Part shown: positions 37,137-50,320 of the stretch, one piece after another | Layout: each line of letters begins with the position of its first letter | How positions within the stretch are numbered: position 1 is the first letter of the stretch | Origin: Stercorarius parasiticus | Lineage: Eukaryota > Chordata > Aves > Charadriiformes > Stercorariidae | Reading direction: 5' to 3' | NCBI GenBank assembly: GCA_013396915.1 | Contig: VWZL01004989.1 | Span: forward strand, 357,138 to 421,137 | DNA: 64,000 nt | Made by a program: the position numbers and the translations under genes | Notes under the pieces: model-generated | Told to the model about the DNA's origin: nothing | What the model saw: only the letters and a program-made list of their open reading frames with translations | The model's database searches: none

Positions 37137-40100
37137 CTGTTACAAAAAAGGAAGAAAGAATAATTTAGAAAAAAGTTCAGTGTTTTCTTTCACATGTAAA
37201 TATCAGGGAAAGTTTATACTAATAGTCTAGATTAATTATTCTCAACTGGAAGATATTCAGTACAAGGACAATGTGATTAATTTTTGGAGCTCAAACCACT
37301 ACAGAGTTATCAATGCAATGAAAAGAATTTAATCCTTAGATACAGTATTTGATAACCCATGCCTTTTATTGCTGCATTAGGTTCCACAAACACAGCCAAA
37401 GTGTTTCACATTTATTTTCTACTAACATAGTTTATTTTTTTACAGTGGGAAGAGTAAAGAAAGAGGGCAGTAAGAGCAATTATGTACATTGTAAATTACA
37501 GCAGCTGTAAGCAAAGACAATAAAAATATACCAAAGTTGAACAGTACTATAATTTAGATATGCAGGACACTTCCACTGTTTCTACTAACACCTGGTCCTA
37601 TGCTTATTTTTTCCATCTAGAATTATTATTTACTTCAAGTAAACATATCTGGCAAAACAAAAACCCAGCATAATTATGTCGGCTCCAACAGAGTTTAGTT
37701 TGTTTTGCATTTGATACACTTGAGCACATCTTAAATCGTCCAGGACATATTCTTCCCCAGCTAAGCAAGTCAGCTTTATACTGAGAAATTATCCCATCTT
37801 TGTAGTATCTAAGAGTTTGACTGATGTAAATCCCAGCATTGCTAACCCCCTAACTGTGGGGAGGGTGGTAAGGGAGGGCATAAAGTAGCCTGCCAGAATT
37901 CAGAAATTTAACTTTAAAATCAGACCTCAAAAATATATCAGGGACTGTATTTACCTACTTGTATCTGAGCTAGAGACAAAAATAAAAATCTCAACAAAAT
38001 AATCATACTGTAGGTTGGACACATAGTTTTGTTCAAGTCCTTTGACTGCACTTGCCTTTTTTTAACACGTTTAAGTTGTCACAGAAAAACAAATCCAAGA
38101 GCCATCAAGTCCTCCTCCATTGACAGGGCTACACCAGTATTTTGCCAGATGGCTCAGTCTGTCAAATTAATTTTTTTTTTTTCAGATTATGGTTATTTCA
38201 AAGCACACAATACTTCCAGTCCCCAAAATGCAATCAGGGAAAAAGTTATTTCTACCATATTATCAGTACCCCAAAATCCTGATATCAAGACTAGAGTGAC
38301 AGGCAAGAGTCAGCAAGGAAGAAAACTAAACAAGAACAGATAATCTGGGAAATCCCTCATATCTCTTTCTAGCATTTAATCTGTAGACCTGCCTGGTGCT
38401 GGCAGAAATGCCCAATTGATTCTGAACATAATGGGGTTTTCTTCTGTAAGTGGACATGTGACAGCATGGATCCTGGCTGGTGGAAGGATAGAGCCCAGGA
38501 GCTCAGTCAGACCTTACATTAATTCTAGCTGATACATTTGTCATTGTTATCACAGCAGACTCTGGTATTATTTTTTTTTTTCCTTCTCAAGTGCCTATTC
38601 CAGTATCTTCAGAGATTTGGCTGAGGAGCAGCAATCTAGAGACTAAAAGAGGAAAAGCCCCTTTCTGGAACAGCGAGGCTGTGAACCAGGATTTTAACGA
38701 TCGCTTTTAGGTGCTGGCAGAAAGGCAAAGGAGGCGGTGGGAAGGCTAGCTGGCAGCTGGGATCTGGTAGTACTGAAGCCAGGACCACACAGCTCTGCAC
38801 AAGAAATTGTGCCTCCAGCATGAGGTTTCCTCAGCTTTCTCCATTGTCAGTGCTTTGATACCTTCCCTTCACACTTTTTGCAGATTCCCTGGCCTTGGCC
38901 ACTTCAGATGGGCATGGCATGCATAGGAGAAATATCTAGGTAAACAGATATTCAGAGCTTTTTGGGTGCTAACCACTATATAAATCCATACCAACATCTT
39001 TGGAAGAACTGGCTGGTGCTAGGGTTCGACAGCTGATTAGGCAAATTTTGTTATTTTCTTGAGCTTACTTTCTTCCCCTGGAACTAGAGCAAATTGACAG
39101 AAAAGAGCCCCCTTTGGTACATTTTCTTTCTCCTCCTGTTTTGGAAGTAACCTCTGTCTCAGGCCTCAAGGGAGCAGATCTAGTATATGCCAGAGATTTA
39201 ATGTGATATGCATACATCAAGCTCCCAAACACGTACATGAAAGGACAGTTTCAATCGGGCAGCTCAAACATACCATCAGAGAGTTGGATTAGGCTTCAGC
39301 TTCAGAACAGTTCTGTCGAGAGCACAGATTTCCCAAATCTTTGGATGTGTTTACACCTAGCAGAAATCTCTGAGCTAACACCAAACCAACAGAGCCTCGA
39401 AGACAGCTGCTATCTAAAGCAGTACAGTTGCACTTATGCAATGGTGTGCTCAAGCTCTATTAATAGTTTGAGGGCAACAACAAACAAGCACAATTATTCT
39501 GTTTCCAGAGTCACCTCAGAGCTTTGATCACTATCAAGGTTGTACGCTCTGGCCCTACAGTGAACTGGAAGGGACAGCATTTGGATTAGAGTTACACTTG
39601 TAACAGTGAAATTTAATTCAATATCAATAAACCTAGTTTTAAAGTGTCTTTATGCGTATGTCTGTGTTGGAAGCTCTCATTATAGCCAGAGGGGATCTAG
39701 TCAATACAGTCAGGGGCATCTGGCAAGTGACCCAGTTCACGCTAAGGTGGATACTTAGCAGTGGGCCAGCTGAAAGATCCTCCAGGCTCTACAGTCTACA
39801 TCGATCAGATCTCCACTGACTACAACTGGAACTCTGATATCTGGCTTGAAGGCAGACACTTGGATGTAGGCGTAAATGTAGAAAGATGTTTCAGAAGGTA
39901 AGACCCAGCTCAAAATGACAGAAAAGATGAACTTAACCATAAAAGCTTTTGGCTTCAGCCTACAAATTGAGTTTCTGGACTACGTGCCTGTTACCAATGG
40001 AGACTAAGAAGCAATAAGACTCTTAGCAACAAGAAGCACAACTCTACTACACAATACAGGTAATACTAAACTACAAACACCACTACCATTCACAGTATTC

Positions 40101-40905
40101 CTGAAAAACATTTAATGGATTTTTTAAAGTAGACTAGCAAACACTCCCCATCTCTCTTTTCCAAAATACATACTCTCCTTTAAATCAACAAAAAGCACCA
40201 TCAGGAGCAAACTTATTTAGAGGAAATGCTGTGCTTCACTTCTCTATGTTTGTAGTACAAAGAGGAATCACCAATTTTTACTTTGCCTGTTTAATTCTGT
40301 TTTGCTCCTATAGAGCTCAAGTCAAACATAAGTTTAAGTTCATTATGTAAAGTGAGAACACACATAAACAAAACTTTCTATTTCCAAGGGCTGTGTGACT
40401 ATTTCACCATACGGGTGCCTCTCTCCTTAGCTTTCTCCTTCTGGAACATTTAACAAAAAAACAAAAGAGAAAGAAGCCAGAAAATAAATTCCATAAAACA
40501 CTCAGATTTTCCTCACAAAGTGGTATCAGACTGTGGCAGGCATGCAAGTGCATCAGATACAACTCAAGTTTCATCATGTCATCATGGGTAGTAACAGAGA
40601 TTTTAGGGGAAAAAAGCAAAAGCAAAAAAATCCCACAGCCACCAAATCCTTTATGCCCTTCAGACAGTGAGAGGAGGTAGCAGATAACTCACTCATGGTT
40701 CTAACAGACACGCCGTTCCCAAAATTGTCAGTTTGCATGATTAAAGCATAGGTACATCTGTATTTGTATGCGTGCCAATATGCATGCACATGCTCAGGTT
40801 TCTCCCAAAGCTTAAAAGGTTGACACATTTAACTCGGAAAAAACTCCAATAACCAATACAGTATCACTCAGGAGGACAAGACGGAAAGATTATTTTTCTC
40901 CTTAC
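37137..40905 (-). other. MBOAT2 intron
   Basis: A 3.8 kb intron. No repeat family or RNA gene is recognised. 38630-38820 is somewhat GC-richer than the rest. Confidence 0.9.
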
Positions 40906-41001
40906 CCAGAAAAATCAGCAGAATACTGTCCATAATCAAAGATATAGACTCTAGTAATTTGGCACACAGTGAGGTATCCCAAAGCAAAAACAAAGCAATA
41001 C
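40906..41001 (-). CDS. MBOAT2: MBOAT2 exon, about residues 101-132
   Basis: This 96-base exon encodes YCFVFALGYLTVCQITRVYI followed by FDYGQYSADFS. It is the most 5' exon visible. The acceptor is TTCCAG before 41001 and the donor is GTAAG at 40905-40901. It starts with the third base of a split codon (xxG) and ends with GG, the first two bases of a Gly codon completed by the next exon. The split first codon ends in G, so that residue cannot be the Asn that I recall at this place in human; Lys or Arg would fit. The hydrophobic stretch is a membrane helix of the MBOAT fold. Confidence 0.95.
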
Positions 41002-43429
41002 CTGGAAGGAAAATGAAAAAAAAAAAAAAACGCTTTTCAATTAAAAACCATAAACATTTCTTCATTGAATAAACTACCTTAAGTAGAGCTTAATCTCCAA
41101 TTATTTCTAGAGTATATATTACATAATTGGAATGTGTAATTACACCTTCATTCTGACTGGGTTTTTTGGTAATATTTATTCTATGCAAGCATATAGACTT
41201 TTTTTTTTTAGAAGTGTGCACTACTAACTTACAAATTCTATTGTCATTAACCAAAATATTTATTCACAGAAATAGAGCACAGGATTTATAATTTCAAGCA
41301 CCACTGTAAAACTGGAAATTCTATAAAGAGCAAATGCATATGTTAAGCATTTTTTTTTAGTTCAATGTCAATTTTTTGTCTACATGAGTATAGAAATTTG
41401 GAAAATTATACATCAAACCATTTCCACTGAATGTATTTCTATATATTCAAAATTCAGCACCATGAATCCCACTGTTGCTGTTTTCAAAGGAACCAGAAAA
41501 GGCAATTAATTTTCAAATACACACATTAAAACATATCTGAATGAAAAGGCAACAGGATGCCTTTATGCCTCCTGTTAAAGCTGACCTTCAGCAAATGTAA
41601 GAAAAACACAGATAAGAACCACCTTATGTAATTATTATAAATTTAATTTCATATATAATTTCTTCAGGTCAGGGTTGGGATTTCCCCCCCTCCTTCTTAA
41701 GATGTACAACAGTACACCAGTGAGAAGTGATTTGCCAATACACCTCACAAAGTCTGCCAGATATTCTTTGCAGTCAAAAAGGATGGTGAATGCCAGCAGG
41801 AGCTTAACTAGTTCTTCAGAACTTTACACGTGAACTTCACAGTCTTGAACATTTCCACACAATTTAGGAAACACTCATGATAATAAAACCAAGGACTTGT
41901 TTCCTGTTCACAAGATTGATGTGCAACCTCCACAGCAGATCATATTATACATTCAAAATCCAGTTAGAATGAAAATACTCATACACGAAAATGGAAAATC
42001 ATGACTAGGACTGGCTTTGAGTGAAGCTCCCTCACTTCCCTTCAGCGAGGGACACTACAGGAGGACCTTGGAACATGCTTCTCCTTTCTTTTCCAAATAA
42101 ATATTTCTGCAAAAGACTGTTAACAATCAATTCTAAAATCTTAGAAATTATTCTTCAATCTGAAAGTGATACCTATTTTTGCCACACAGAACACTTGCAG
42201 TTTAGCCTTTAATTAAGAATTGTACTAAATATAAACCATTTAATATTTTAAAACATTGAACTTGCAAATTACAGATTACCTTATGTATCAGTAGCTACAT
42301 CGAACCACACTTGTTACTTTTTTAAAAAAAGTTTAGGGTGCCTGTTTTAGCAATAGTTTAATTTCTGTTTTCATTAATATTAATAATCCAGAAACAATAT
42401 TATATTGGGTGGCTAATTGGTACAAAAGTGTTTATAATAAGAATACAACAAAATTATACAATAATTGGCTCATACTTATACCAAATTATTTCGTCAAGAA
42501 AAACAATTTAACACAATTAAGTAGCATGTAGTGGACTGCAGATATCAGGAGTATGATATAACACAGAACCCTCTTTAAAAGTCTGGAATTAAAATTTCCC
42601 TGAGATACTTTCAGAAAAACTACACCCCCATGCCCCCCAAGAAAATAATCACCCAAGTTTCACATGAATGAGCAGTATGTGGGTTTACGTTGCCCACGCT
42701 GAGATCAGTCCCAGTGTTCCCATTCACTAAACAGTCAATATGATTTTCAGCTTTACCAGCCTCTTGATTTACATACTAAACAATCCCAGATTTAAAGTTA
42801 ACTTCTTATGTATAGAGATATCTACATACTCACTCATAGATACTATACTAAAAAGCCAAGAAATATTAAAATACTGTAGTTTTATTTAAGAGAATTTCAT
42901 TTTATCCCCACTGGCAAGATCATGTATTTATCAATAACAGTCTATTCACAGTATATTGCAATAGGTCTAGAATAAACAGAAGTGACACTAACTACAGCTT
43001 TCATAACTTCAAACGCTATCCACAGCAGCACTACATACTTTGTTAGGACAAGAAACACAACACATTAGTGGATCAGGTACACACCCTCAAATGGAAGAAA
43101 AGACACACAGTTTTCTACGTCATACAGTTTATGTTGTAAAACATTTATGCTGTTTTTTAACAAAACATTATGACGATTTCCTTTGGCAACCAGAAAAGCT
43201 ATGCTGATAAGTACAACTGAAGAAAAACTAATAAACATCCTAAAAGGAGAAAAGCACAGGTGTTCCACAAAAAGTGAAAGATTGTATTTGTAGCTAATGC
43301 AAGTAGTTCAAACAAAGGAACACAGACTGAAGCAGCAATGCTACCCAATTATGGAACAGTGAAACGTGCAGGGCAGTTTAAAGGTTACTTCTTCACTTGC
43401 AGGTTCCTGTGGCTTAAATGCCTTCCAAC

Positions 43430-44600
43430 TTCTATAGCAAGTTAACTTTCTACAATGAAATGACTGGCCTGATAGGTGATGGGGGAGCAGTGGATACTGT
43501 CTGCCTGGACTTCAGAAAAGCTTTTGATGCTGTCTTCCATAAGATCCCCATAGACAAGCTGATGACATACGGGCTGGATGAGCAGACAGCAAAGTGGATT
43601 GAAAACAGGCTCAATGGCTGGGCCTAGAGGGTGGTGACCAGTGGCACAAAGTTGAGTTGGAGGCCAGTAACTAGCAGTGTACCTCAGGGGGTGATACTGG
43701 AACTGATCCTCTTCAACATCTTCATTTAATCATCTGGATGATGGGACAGAGTGTACTCTCAGCAAGTTTGCTGACGACACCAAACTGGGAAGAGTGGCCA
43801 ATGCACCAGAAGGTCTTGCTACCATCCAGAGGAACCTCAACAGGCTGAAAAAACGGACTGACAGGAACTTCACGACCATCAACAGCGGAAAGCACAAAGT
43901 CCTGCACATAGGAAAGAACAACCCCAGGCACCAATATATGCTGGTGACCACCCAGCTGGAAAGCAGCTTGTCAGAAAAGGACCTGAGGGTTCTGGTTGGA
44001 ACCTGAGGGTTCCACTTGGTTCAACCAAGTTGAATACAAGCCAGAAATGTGCCCTTGCAGTAAAGAAGGATAATTGTATCTCGGGCTTCATCAGGCAAAA
44101 CATTGCTAGCAGGTCAAGGGAGGTGATCCTTCCCCTCTACTCAGCTCTGGTGAGGCCACACCTGAACTATTGGGTCCAGTGAACAGCCCATAAAATAATG
44201 AAGGGACTGGACCACCTCTCCTGTGAGAATAGGCTGAGAGAGCTGGGACTGTTCAGCTTGGAGAAGAGAAGGCTCAGGGGATCTCATCAATATATATAAA
44301 TACCTGATGTGAGGGTGCAAAGATGACAGAGCCAGGCTCTTTTCTGTGGTGCCCAGTGACAGGACCAGAGGCAATGGGCACAAATTGAAACGCAGGAGGT
44401 ACTGCCGGAACAGCAGGAAACACTTTGTTACTATGAGAATGACCAAGCACTGGCACTGCTTGCCCAGAGAGGTTGCGGAGTGCCTCTCCTTGGAGGTCCA
44501 CATGGACGTGATCCTGGCTAACCTGCTCTGTGTGGCCCTGCTTGATCCAATGAACTCCAGAGGTCCCTCACAATCTCAACCATTCTGTGAATCTCTTAAA
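43430..44600 (+). mobile_element. CR1 LINE, 3' 1.2 kb with reverse-transcriptase remnant
   Basis: The frame from 43418 reads VCLDFRKAFDAV...HKIPIDKLMTYGLDEQTAKW, a typical CR1 reverse-transcriptase segment, and stops at 43625. The downstream FADDTKLG motif (FADD at 43767-43778) is in another frame, so the ORF is broken by frameshifts and stops. The 3' UTR-proximal part (AGGCTGAGAGAGCTGGGACT, AGGACCAGAGGCAATGGGCA, ACCATTCTGTGAAT) completes the element. Compared with the related copy at 62428-63044, it lacks about 60 bases in the GGCCACACCTG...CACCTCTC region. It is antisense to MBOAT2. Confidence 0.95.
43981..44030 (+). repeat. Local duplication and inverted repeat inside CR1
   Basis: ACCTGAGGGTTC occurs at 43981 and again at 44001, a 20-base tandem step. 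It is followed by ACTTGGTT (44014-44021) and its reverse complement AACCAAGT (44023-44030). This pattern is not expected in the CR1 consensus and looks like a post-insertion rearrangement. Confidence 0.85.
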
Positions 44601-44851
44601 CAAGTGTCCAGTGACAACAGTACTTTTCGCCTTTCACACTCTTAAATGTTGATCAAAGTCCAGGTTACTGTTCTTCGCAATCCTTACAATCTAATCATAA
44701 ATTTGCATGAATGTACACAGACGAGACTCTGCACCAGGGCTTTACAGACAGCCCTGGTTACCACATTTCCCGATGCTGGGTATCTGTCTTCATGCCTTAA
44801 CACTTCTTTGAGATTGGAAACTGTTAAAAATGAAGAGTGGAAAACCATTCG

Positions 44852-44883
44852 AACACATAAATAATTTCAATTATTTATGTGTT
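44852..44883. repeat. Perfect hairpin with 15-base arms
   Basis: AACACATAAATAATT (44852-44866) is followed after two bases by its exact reverse complement (44869-44883). A further ATTTATGTGTT copy follows near 44889-44899. The region is AT-rich and about 250 bases downstream of the CR1 end. Confidence 0.95.
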
Positions 44884-47800
44884 TAAAATTTATGTGTTCA
44901 AAATGTGTTCATTATTTCAAAACCAAGTGCTAAGGAACAGTATGAGCACATGACGATCTCTCAACAACAAAACCCAAAGCAGCTATAGCTTTTGCAGCTT
45001 TTATGCTGTACTTGGGGAGGACATGGGGGGGTGGGAGGTTTTAAAAGTATTTGGTCCTTTTAACAGAATAATAGATGACACGTTGTCTGGGGAGGGACAG
45101 AGCTTTCCCAGCATCTTTAAAAGGAGAAAATGTCATTTGCTATGACACTTGAGCAGGAGCCCAGCTGGCACCTTGCCTTGAGGAAGGCCAGAAACATCTA
45201 TCAGATCCAACACCTGCTATCCCAGTATTCCCCGTTGCTATTCCCAATACCCTCTTCTAAACAAAAAACTAACTTTACTATGGAAAGTCCAGTTAGAACA
45301 GCAACAAAACGAGTGTATCCTTTCTTGCCTTCATGTTTATACAGCATTTCTCTAGTTTCGGGATCTGCTGACCAAAATATCAGCCACCGGGGTACATTCA
45401 GATATTCTTCAAAATAGATGCTAGCCATCATGATCTAGATGGTGGTATTTCTCACAACATTCAGTTAATATCCATGCTGAAGTTACAGTGCAGAAATGTA
45501 AGGAAAAAACCCCAGCCTAAAACTTCTTGCTGTGATTTCAGATTCCATTTTGCAATCTAAATCAAAAGCTGTCTTCCCGCAGAGCAGTGAAACTTGCTGC
45601 CATATTGCGTTCAAGCACAACTATGAATTTTAAACTGTCTTCCAACTATGTCAGCCACCAGCTCCAAGTAACACACAGCTTGGAAGACTTCAAATTTTTA
45701 ACTGATGAGGAAAACACAGGAACTTGCAACCCATACACAATGCTTTTTCACTTTCCAAGTGCATCTCTGCACATTAGCCATGCCATATCACATCCCCTGT
45801 TGGTGAGAAATGTCACTTAAGCAGGGAAAGTACAGCAACATGTTCTTCCCAAAGGACGTTTTTTAAAAGGTTTATGACAGCTTGCGTCATTCCTGTTGTT
45901 TCTCCAGCAGGTTTGTGGTGCAACTTGCTGATCACCTTAACTCTCATTCAAATCCAGCTTTGCTTTGGAAAAAAAAAATCAAAACAGATCTGCAAATGCT
46001 TTGAAAACTTTCGAAAGTACTATTCCTGCATGTTTCCTACCCTCTTCGAAGGCTCATTCACCAAAACCACCCCTTAGATCAGAAAAATGAGTAAGGTTTT
46101 GCAGAGCTCAACCACATGAAGTTTTGCCCAACTACAACAAAATTAATTACAGACTGTACATGAATGCAACAGTTTACCCAAGGCTAATTTTTCTCCTCCA
46201 GTAGAAAAGCAATTGGTCTTAGAAGTCAGTGTTACTCTATACCTGCTACTTGGCGAATAATGTTCTTGTGAGCAGAATAACAGAAGTTAATCATGCTGGA
46301 CATGAACACCCTCATCTTTACCACCCTCTGTTGCTCCGAATATGCTTAAGACCTATTAATTTCTACATTTTCAGCATAACTACGTACAAATTTGATAGCA
46401 CAGAATGAACCAGCATAACCTGCTTATATAAAGCTTCCATAGCTTTATATTCTGTGGTTTAACAGCAGAACCCCCAAGCTTTTAATTGTTTCCCTCAGAA
46501 ATTTTGGGTTGCTGGCTAAGAAAAATCAAGAACATCCATAGGTTAATTATAGAACTTTGTATCCATGGACAGGCAAGTTGTGCTGCACATAGGCCCAGAC
46601 TAACCATAACATACATTAGCTGATTGTATTTGCAAAACCAAGGGCAGGAGTTGCATTTTTGTTTGATTTTATACTTTGGGGGTCTCAGCATCTTAGTTAT
46701 AAAACATTTGGCCAAGTACCTACCATACCTATCTCTGTTTGCACAAAATGCAGCAAGAACAGAACTGCGACCTTGACAAAGGCGCGCCTTAGGAGATGTC
46801 ATAACAGCTTCTGTTATTTTAGGCTCTTCCCATGCAGTGGAAGGACAACAGCACAGTATGCTATTTTGCTGGAAGAAAGTTAAATAAACCTATCAATGCA
46901 GAGCACTTTTTCACCAGCTAGTCAGCACGTACTATGGATTTAGCCTTGAAATAAAGGTTTCATATCCAGTCAAGATCCACTCCTTCCATTATGTTAGGAA
47001 ATAAAACAATTTTTAAAACAAAATTTTTTAAAAGTCTAACTATTCAGTTTCTAAGGGCAGACCTGACCACCATCTAACATTATACTGCTTTGATTTTTAG
47101 AAAAGGTGACAGAATAGCCTCCGAGTTTTCCCATGCCTTGTTCTGAAAGCTGCTGCCTGGGTTGGTTTGTTTTTTTGTTTTTCCTACTGCTTGTGCCAAC
47201 ATTAAAAAAAAAATCTAAAAAAAAATTCTTATCTCTAGGGTCAGAACTGAATTCTTATCAAAATGCAACTATATTAATTGTTTTAATTCTAATGAGCATA
47301 ATTAGTTTTCCTTGTTCACACGAAGAAATTCAACTCTACGCAGTTAGAACCTAGAATATTTGTTTGCAAATCTTCAGAGGGAAAAATATACGTCAAGCAA
47401 AAAGGTCCAAAGTGCTAAAGCTAGAAGTCTATCTAATTCTGTAATCATCAAGTACAAGCCAATAAAAATACTGATTAGAATTAGCTTAGTTTTGACTAAC
47501 AGTCACAAGGTAAGCTAGCCTGTCCCAACCTGTTGCTGTTACACCACGAAGAGACTCCTATTTACACAAAACTATAGATGCACTATTGACATATATCAAT
47601 CAGTGTAAGACCATGGATCAGTTATGACACAATCAGTAACAGACTCAGGGTGTGGCCTTAACCAAGTCCCAATCCTCTCAGTATTTCAAGAAACGACTCT
47701 TGAAAATGTGAGCAATATAAATCTTTGAGCCAATTGGAAGCCTTCTGATCTACACACTAGTCTGTTCCTCCTGGTTACTTCAAAGTTCAAAAACGCATTG

Positions 47801-48823
47801 GAAAAACAGACACAAAAAATTGGCAAAACCAGACTGCCTGTGAGCCCATTTCCAGAGAAGGAAGCATTCATACCACCATGCTTTGGTAACAAGCAATCCA
47901 GCTATCCCAGCCCTCTTCAACCCTCAGTTGAATACTTTGGCATCTGATAGCCTTTTTAAAGAAAATTTAACAGGTGGTCAGAGTTCTCCAATGTTTAGAT
48001 ACAACAACAGTCCTACACAACATATGGCACAAGGGCTCCCACTTGCTTGGCCTGCCTGTCGCTATGGAGCAGTGCCTTGCTGAGCTGGTCAGCACATGTT
48101 GGCCACATGTCAGGCCCACATCTCCAGACATCTATAGAGTGTCTATGTTGGGTCTTACTCAACCAGTAGAGAAAGAGCTGCCCAGGCCAGTTTCCTGCAT
48201 ACAACCAGACACACAAAGCCATGGGACACGAGGCTTCGTTATCTCAACTGCACCCAGAACCATTTGCAATGGTTTTGCTAGTTTTGTTTACTACAGATTC
48301 GCTGTAGACATTATCACTTGCCTAATGTATTTTGATATTTTGCTACATAATGGCAACATAATGACTTGGTAACATAAATCCTGAACAAAGCTAGATTAGA
48401 CGATCATTCCATTTATAGCTACGGGCCATATTTCAAATGCAATATTGATATATGACAAATATAAGACAAATACTCTTGTCAAAACGCATACTAAGAACTT
48501 GGTATATTTCCACATATATTCTCTCACTTTCTGACCTCTTGCCTTGCTCCCTCCAAATGTGGAACATCTCAAGGATGAGGAGATCAGCTTCAGGCTCTCA
48601 TACAAAGGAGAAATATCATCTGCAACTAAAGGGGAGGCAGGGAGGAGAGTGATTTTATTTCTTCCATCCCAGGGAAGAAATATGTCACGTGCTTCATTCT
48701 TCCTGTAAGTCTCCAAAGGAAGATGGAACCAGGAAGGGTGAGAACAGAAAAATTGATTTTATCCCTTATGAGACTCGGAGCTGACAGCTGAAGTTGAACC
48801 TGTCCGAAATCTTAAACTGGGAT

Positions 48824-49108
48824 ATAATAGAATAGAATCATAGAATCCGTTAGGTTGGAAGGGACCTTTAAAGGTCATCTAGTCCAACCCCCCTGCAGTA
48901 AGCGGGGACTTCTTCAACTAGATCAGGTTGCTTAGAGCCTCATCAAGCCTGGCCTTGAATGTCTCCAGGGATGGGGCCTCCACCACCTCTCTGGGCAACG
49001 TGTTGCAGTGTTTCACCACCCTCGTTGTAAAGAATTTCATCCTAATGTCTAATTTAAACCTACCCTGCTCCAGTTTAAAGCCATTGCCCCTCATCCTATC
49101 GCTACAAT
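48824..49108 (-). mobile_element. CR1 LINE, 3' end fragment, minus strand
   Basis: On the plus strand it starts with the reverse-complemented CR1 terminus (ATAGAATAGAATCATAGAAT), then GGTTGGAAGGGACCTTTAAA, CTGGCCTTGAATGTCTCCAG and GCCATTGCCCCTCATCCTAT. It is 5'-truncated and has four ATTCTA-type terminal units. It is the only CR1 piece in the window that lies in the same orientation as MBOAT2. Confidence 0.96.
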
Positions 49109-50039
49109 GATGAGACATGAGAGGTCACCTAAGTTCTCTCTCACCTAAAAAACCACAGTGTGTCATATCAACCCGTATTTCTGCAATCACTTGAAAGTGT
49201 AACAGTAAACAATGTAGATAAGAGCACCAGATCTGACCTTTATATTTCAAAAAGTGGACAGTAGTACATAGCACTTAAAAGCATACACAAATAAGAAAGT
49301 CTAAGAGCTTCACAACACAAAATATGTAAAGGTAGGACTCCCTGATCCTGGAATCTGCCTTAAAAAGCCCAGATGAAGGAAGGAGATTCTTGACACATCT
49401 TCTGACAAAGATCAGTACTCATAACTCAGAAGTAAAATAGCTGCTAAATTCCACAAACACTTTATGGTGGCGCTGTGAGTTTTCATCTCTTCACCCATTT
49501 TTTTATCTAATATTTGCCTAGCTATATGATGTTTCAGCATCACAGCATGCAAGTGATTTTATCCTTCCTCTTTCTCCCATGTGATACCTTCTTTCAAACA
49601 TTAGAACCATGCCCAGTATCTTTACTTTTGCAAACCAGTCAAAACCCCTAGAGCACATAGCCAGAATATGGTCTCCTTTTAGGAGCTGGGCAGCAACACA
49701 GCTTCTGAAGAATATTTTTGAGGAAATAAAGATGTTATTACAGAACATTGACAATAACAGGATTATTGAAAATACTATTTTGAAGTACAGCCCTACCAGC
49801 CATAATAGTTTAACACCTGTAAACTAGAACTGCTAAATACAAAATATTTTGCAAGACTAAATCACTTTGTTTCAGTGGACCATAAGGCTTCATACAAGAA
49901 CTCACAGACAGCAAAACAGAAGAAGTTCTCTGCTGGCAAAACTATGGTGAGATCAATCATTAAACCCGTTACTGCCGTAAACTCAGTACTTGGCAAGTAT
50001 CATCTTGGCTAAAGATAAGAGCGAGCTGTTATTTTCATT

Positions 50040-50320
50040 CACACACTCATCACCCTGCTCTAGCTACACACACCCCTCACATCCCACATCCGCAGCTGTG
50101 GCTCCTTCCGGGCTGCAGAGGAGAGGACATTCCCAGCTGTCTCAGCCCCCCAAGCTCTGCTGTGACCCCCACATCCTTGCCTGGAGACACAACACCTGAG
50201 ACAGAGAAACAGCAGGACAACACCGCCGGGGGAGGCGGGGCAGGGTGGGGGGAGGGCAGGGAGGTGATGCCAGCTGGAATTTGTGTTCTGCCAGCCAGGA
50301 GACATTTTCTGCATGTGTTA
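50040..50320 (+). other. GC-rich island with G-quadruplex motif
   Basis: This is the GC-richest stretch of the large intron. 50228-50262 holds successive G runs (GGGGG, GGGG, GGG, GGGGGG, GGG, GGG) separated by one to four bases, which satisfies the usual quadruplex pattern. CpG is not especially frequent. It could be an intronic regulatory element or alternative promoter; nothing in the sequence proves either. Confidence 0.6.

Larger units (their letters stand above)
8089..41001 (-). other. MBOAT2: MBOAT2 gene, partial (exons coding for about residue 101 to the C-terminus)
   Basis: Ten minus-strand exons join in phase into about 419 codons plus a stop. The translation follows vertebrate MBOAT2, an ER multi-pass acyltransferase that transfers fatty acyl groups from acyl-CoA to lysophospholipids (lysophosphatidylethanolamine and lysophosphatidic acid) in the Lands cycle. 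Visible family motifs, in order, are RPKYYFAW, GFGFRGYD, WDLISNLRI, the WN motif in LDNWNIQTALWLKR, the catalytic-histidine motif SAIWHGVYPGYYLTF, YTVVPF (YxxxxF) and YSSCYFCLH (YxxxYFxxH). Both active-site residues (WN Asn and WHG His) are intact and the frame is open, so the gene looks functional. The exons coding for the N-terminal 100 residues are not visible here. MBOAT1 is the close paralogue, but the C-terminal tail (KRTQ...NSYSTTNN...QQQEI) matches MBOAT2. Confidence 0.96.

Noticed and set aside
43418..43627. Plus-strand 69-codon frame with reverse-transcriptase motif as a gene
   Set aside because: It is part of a broken CR1 ORF2; the next motif lies in a different frame and the element is 5'-truncated.
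46482..46802. 106-codon minus-strand frame as a missing N-terminal MBOAT2 exon
   Set aside because: The sequence does not resemble the expected N-terminal membrane helices and no phase-compatible splice sites were seen.
48918..49118. Minus-strand 66-codon frame
   Set aside because: It is the end of CR1 ORF2 in the fragment at 48824-49108, not a host gene.
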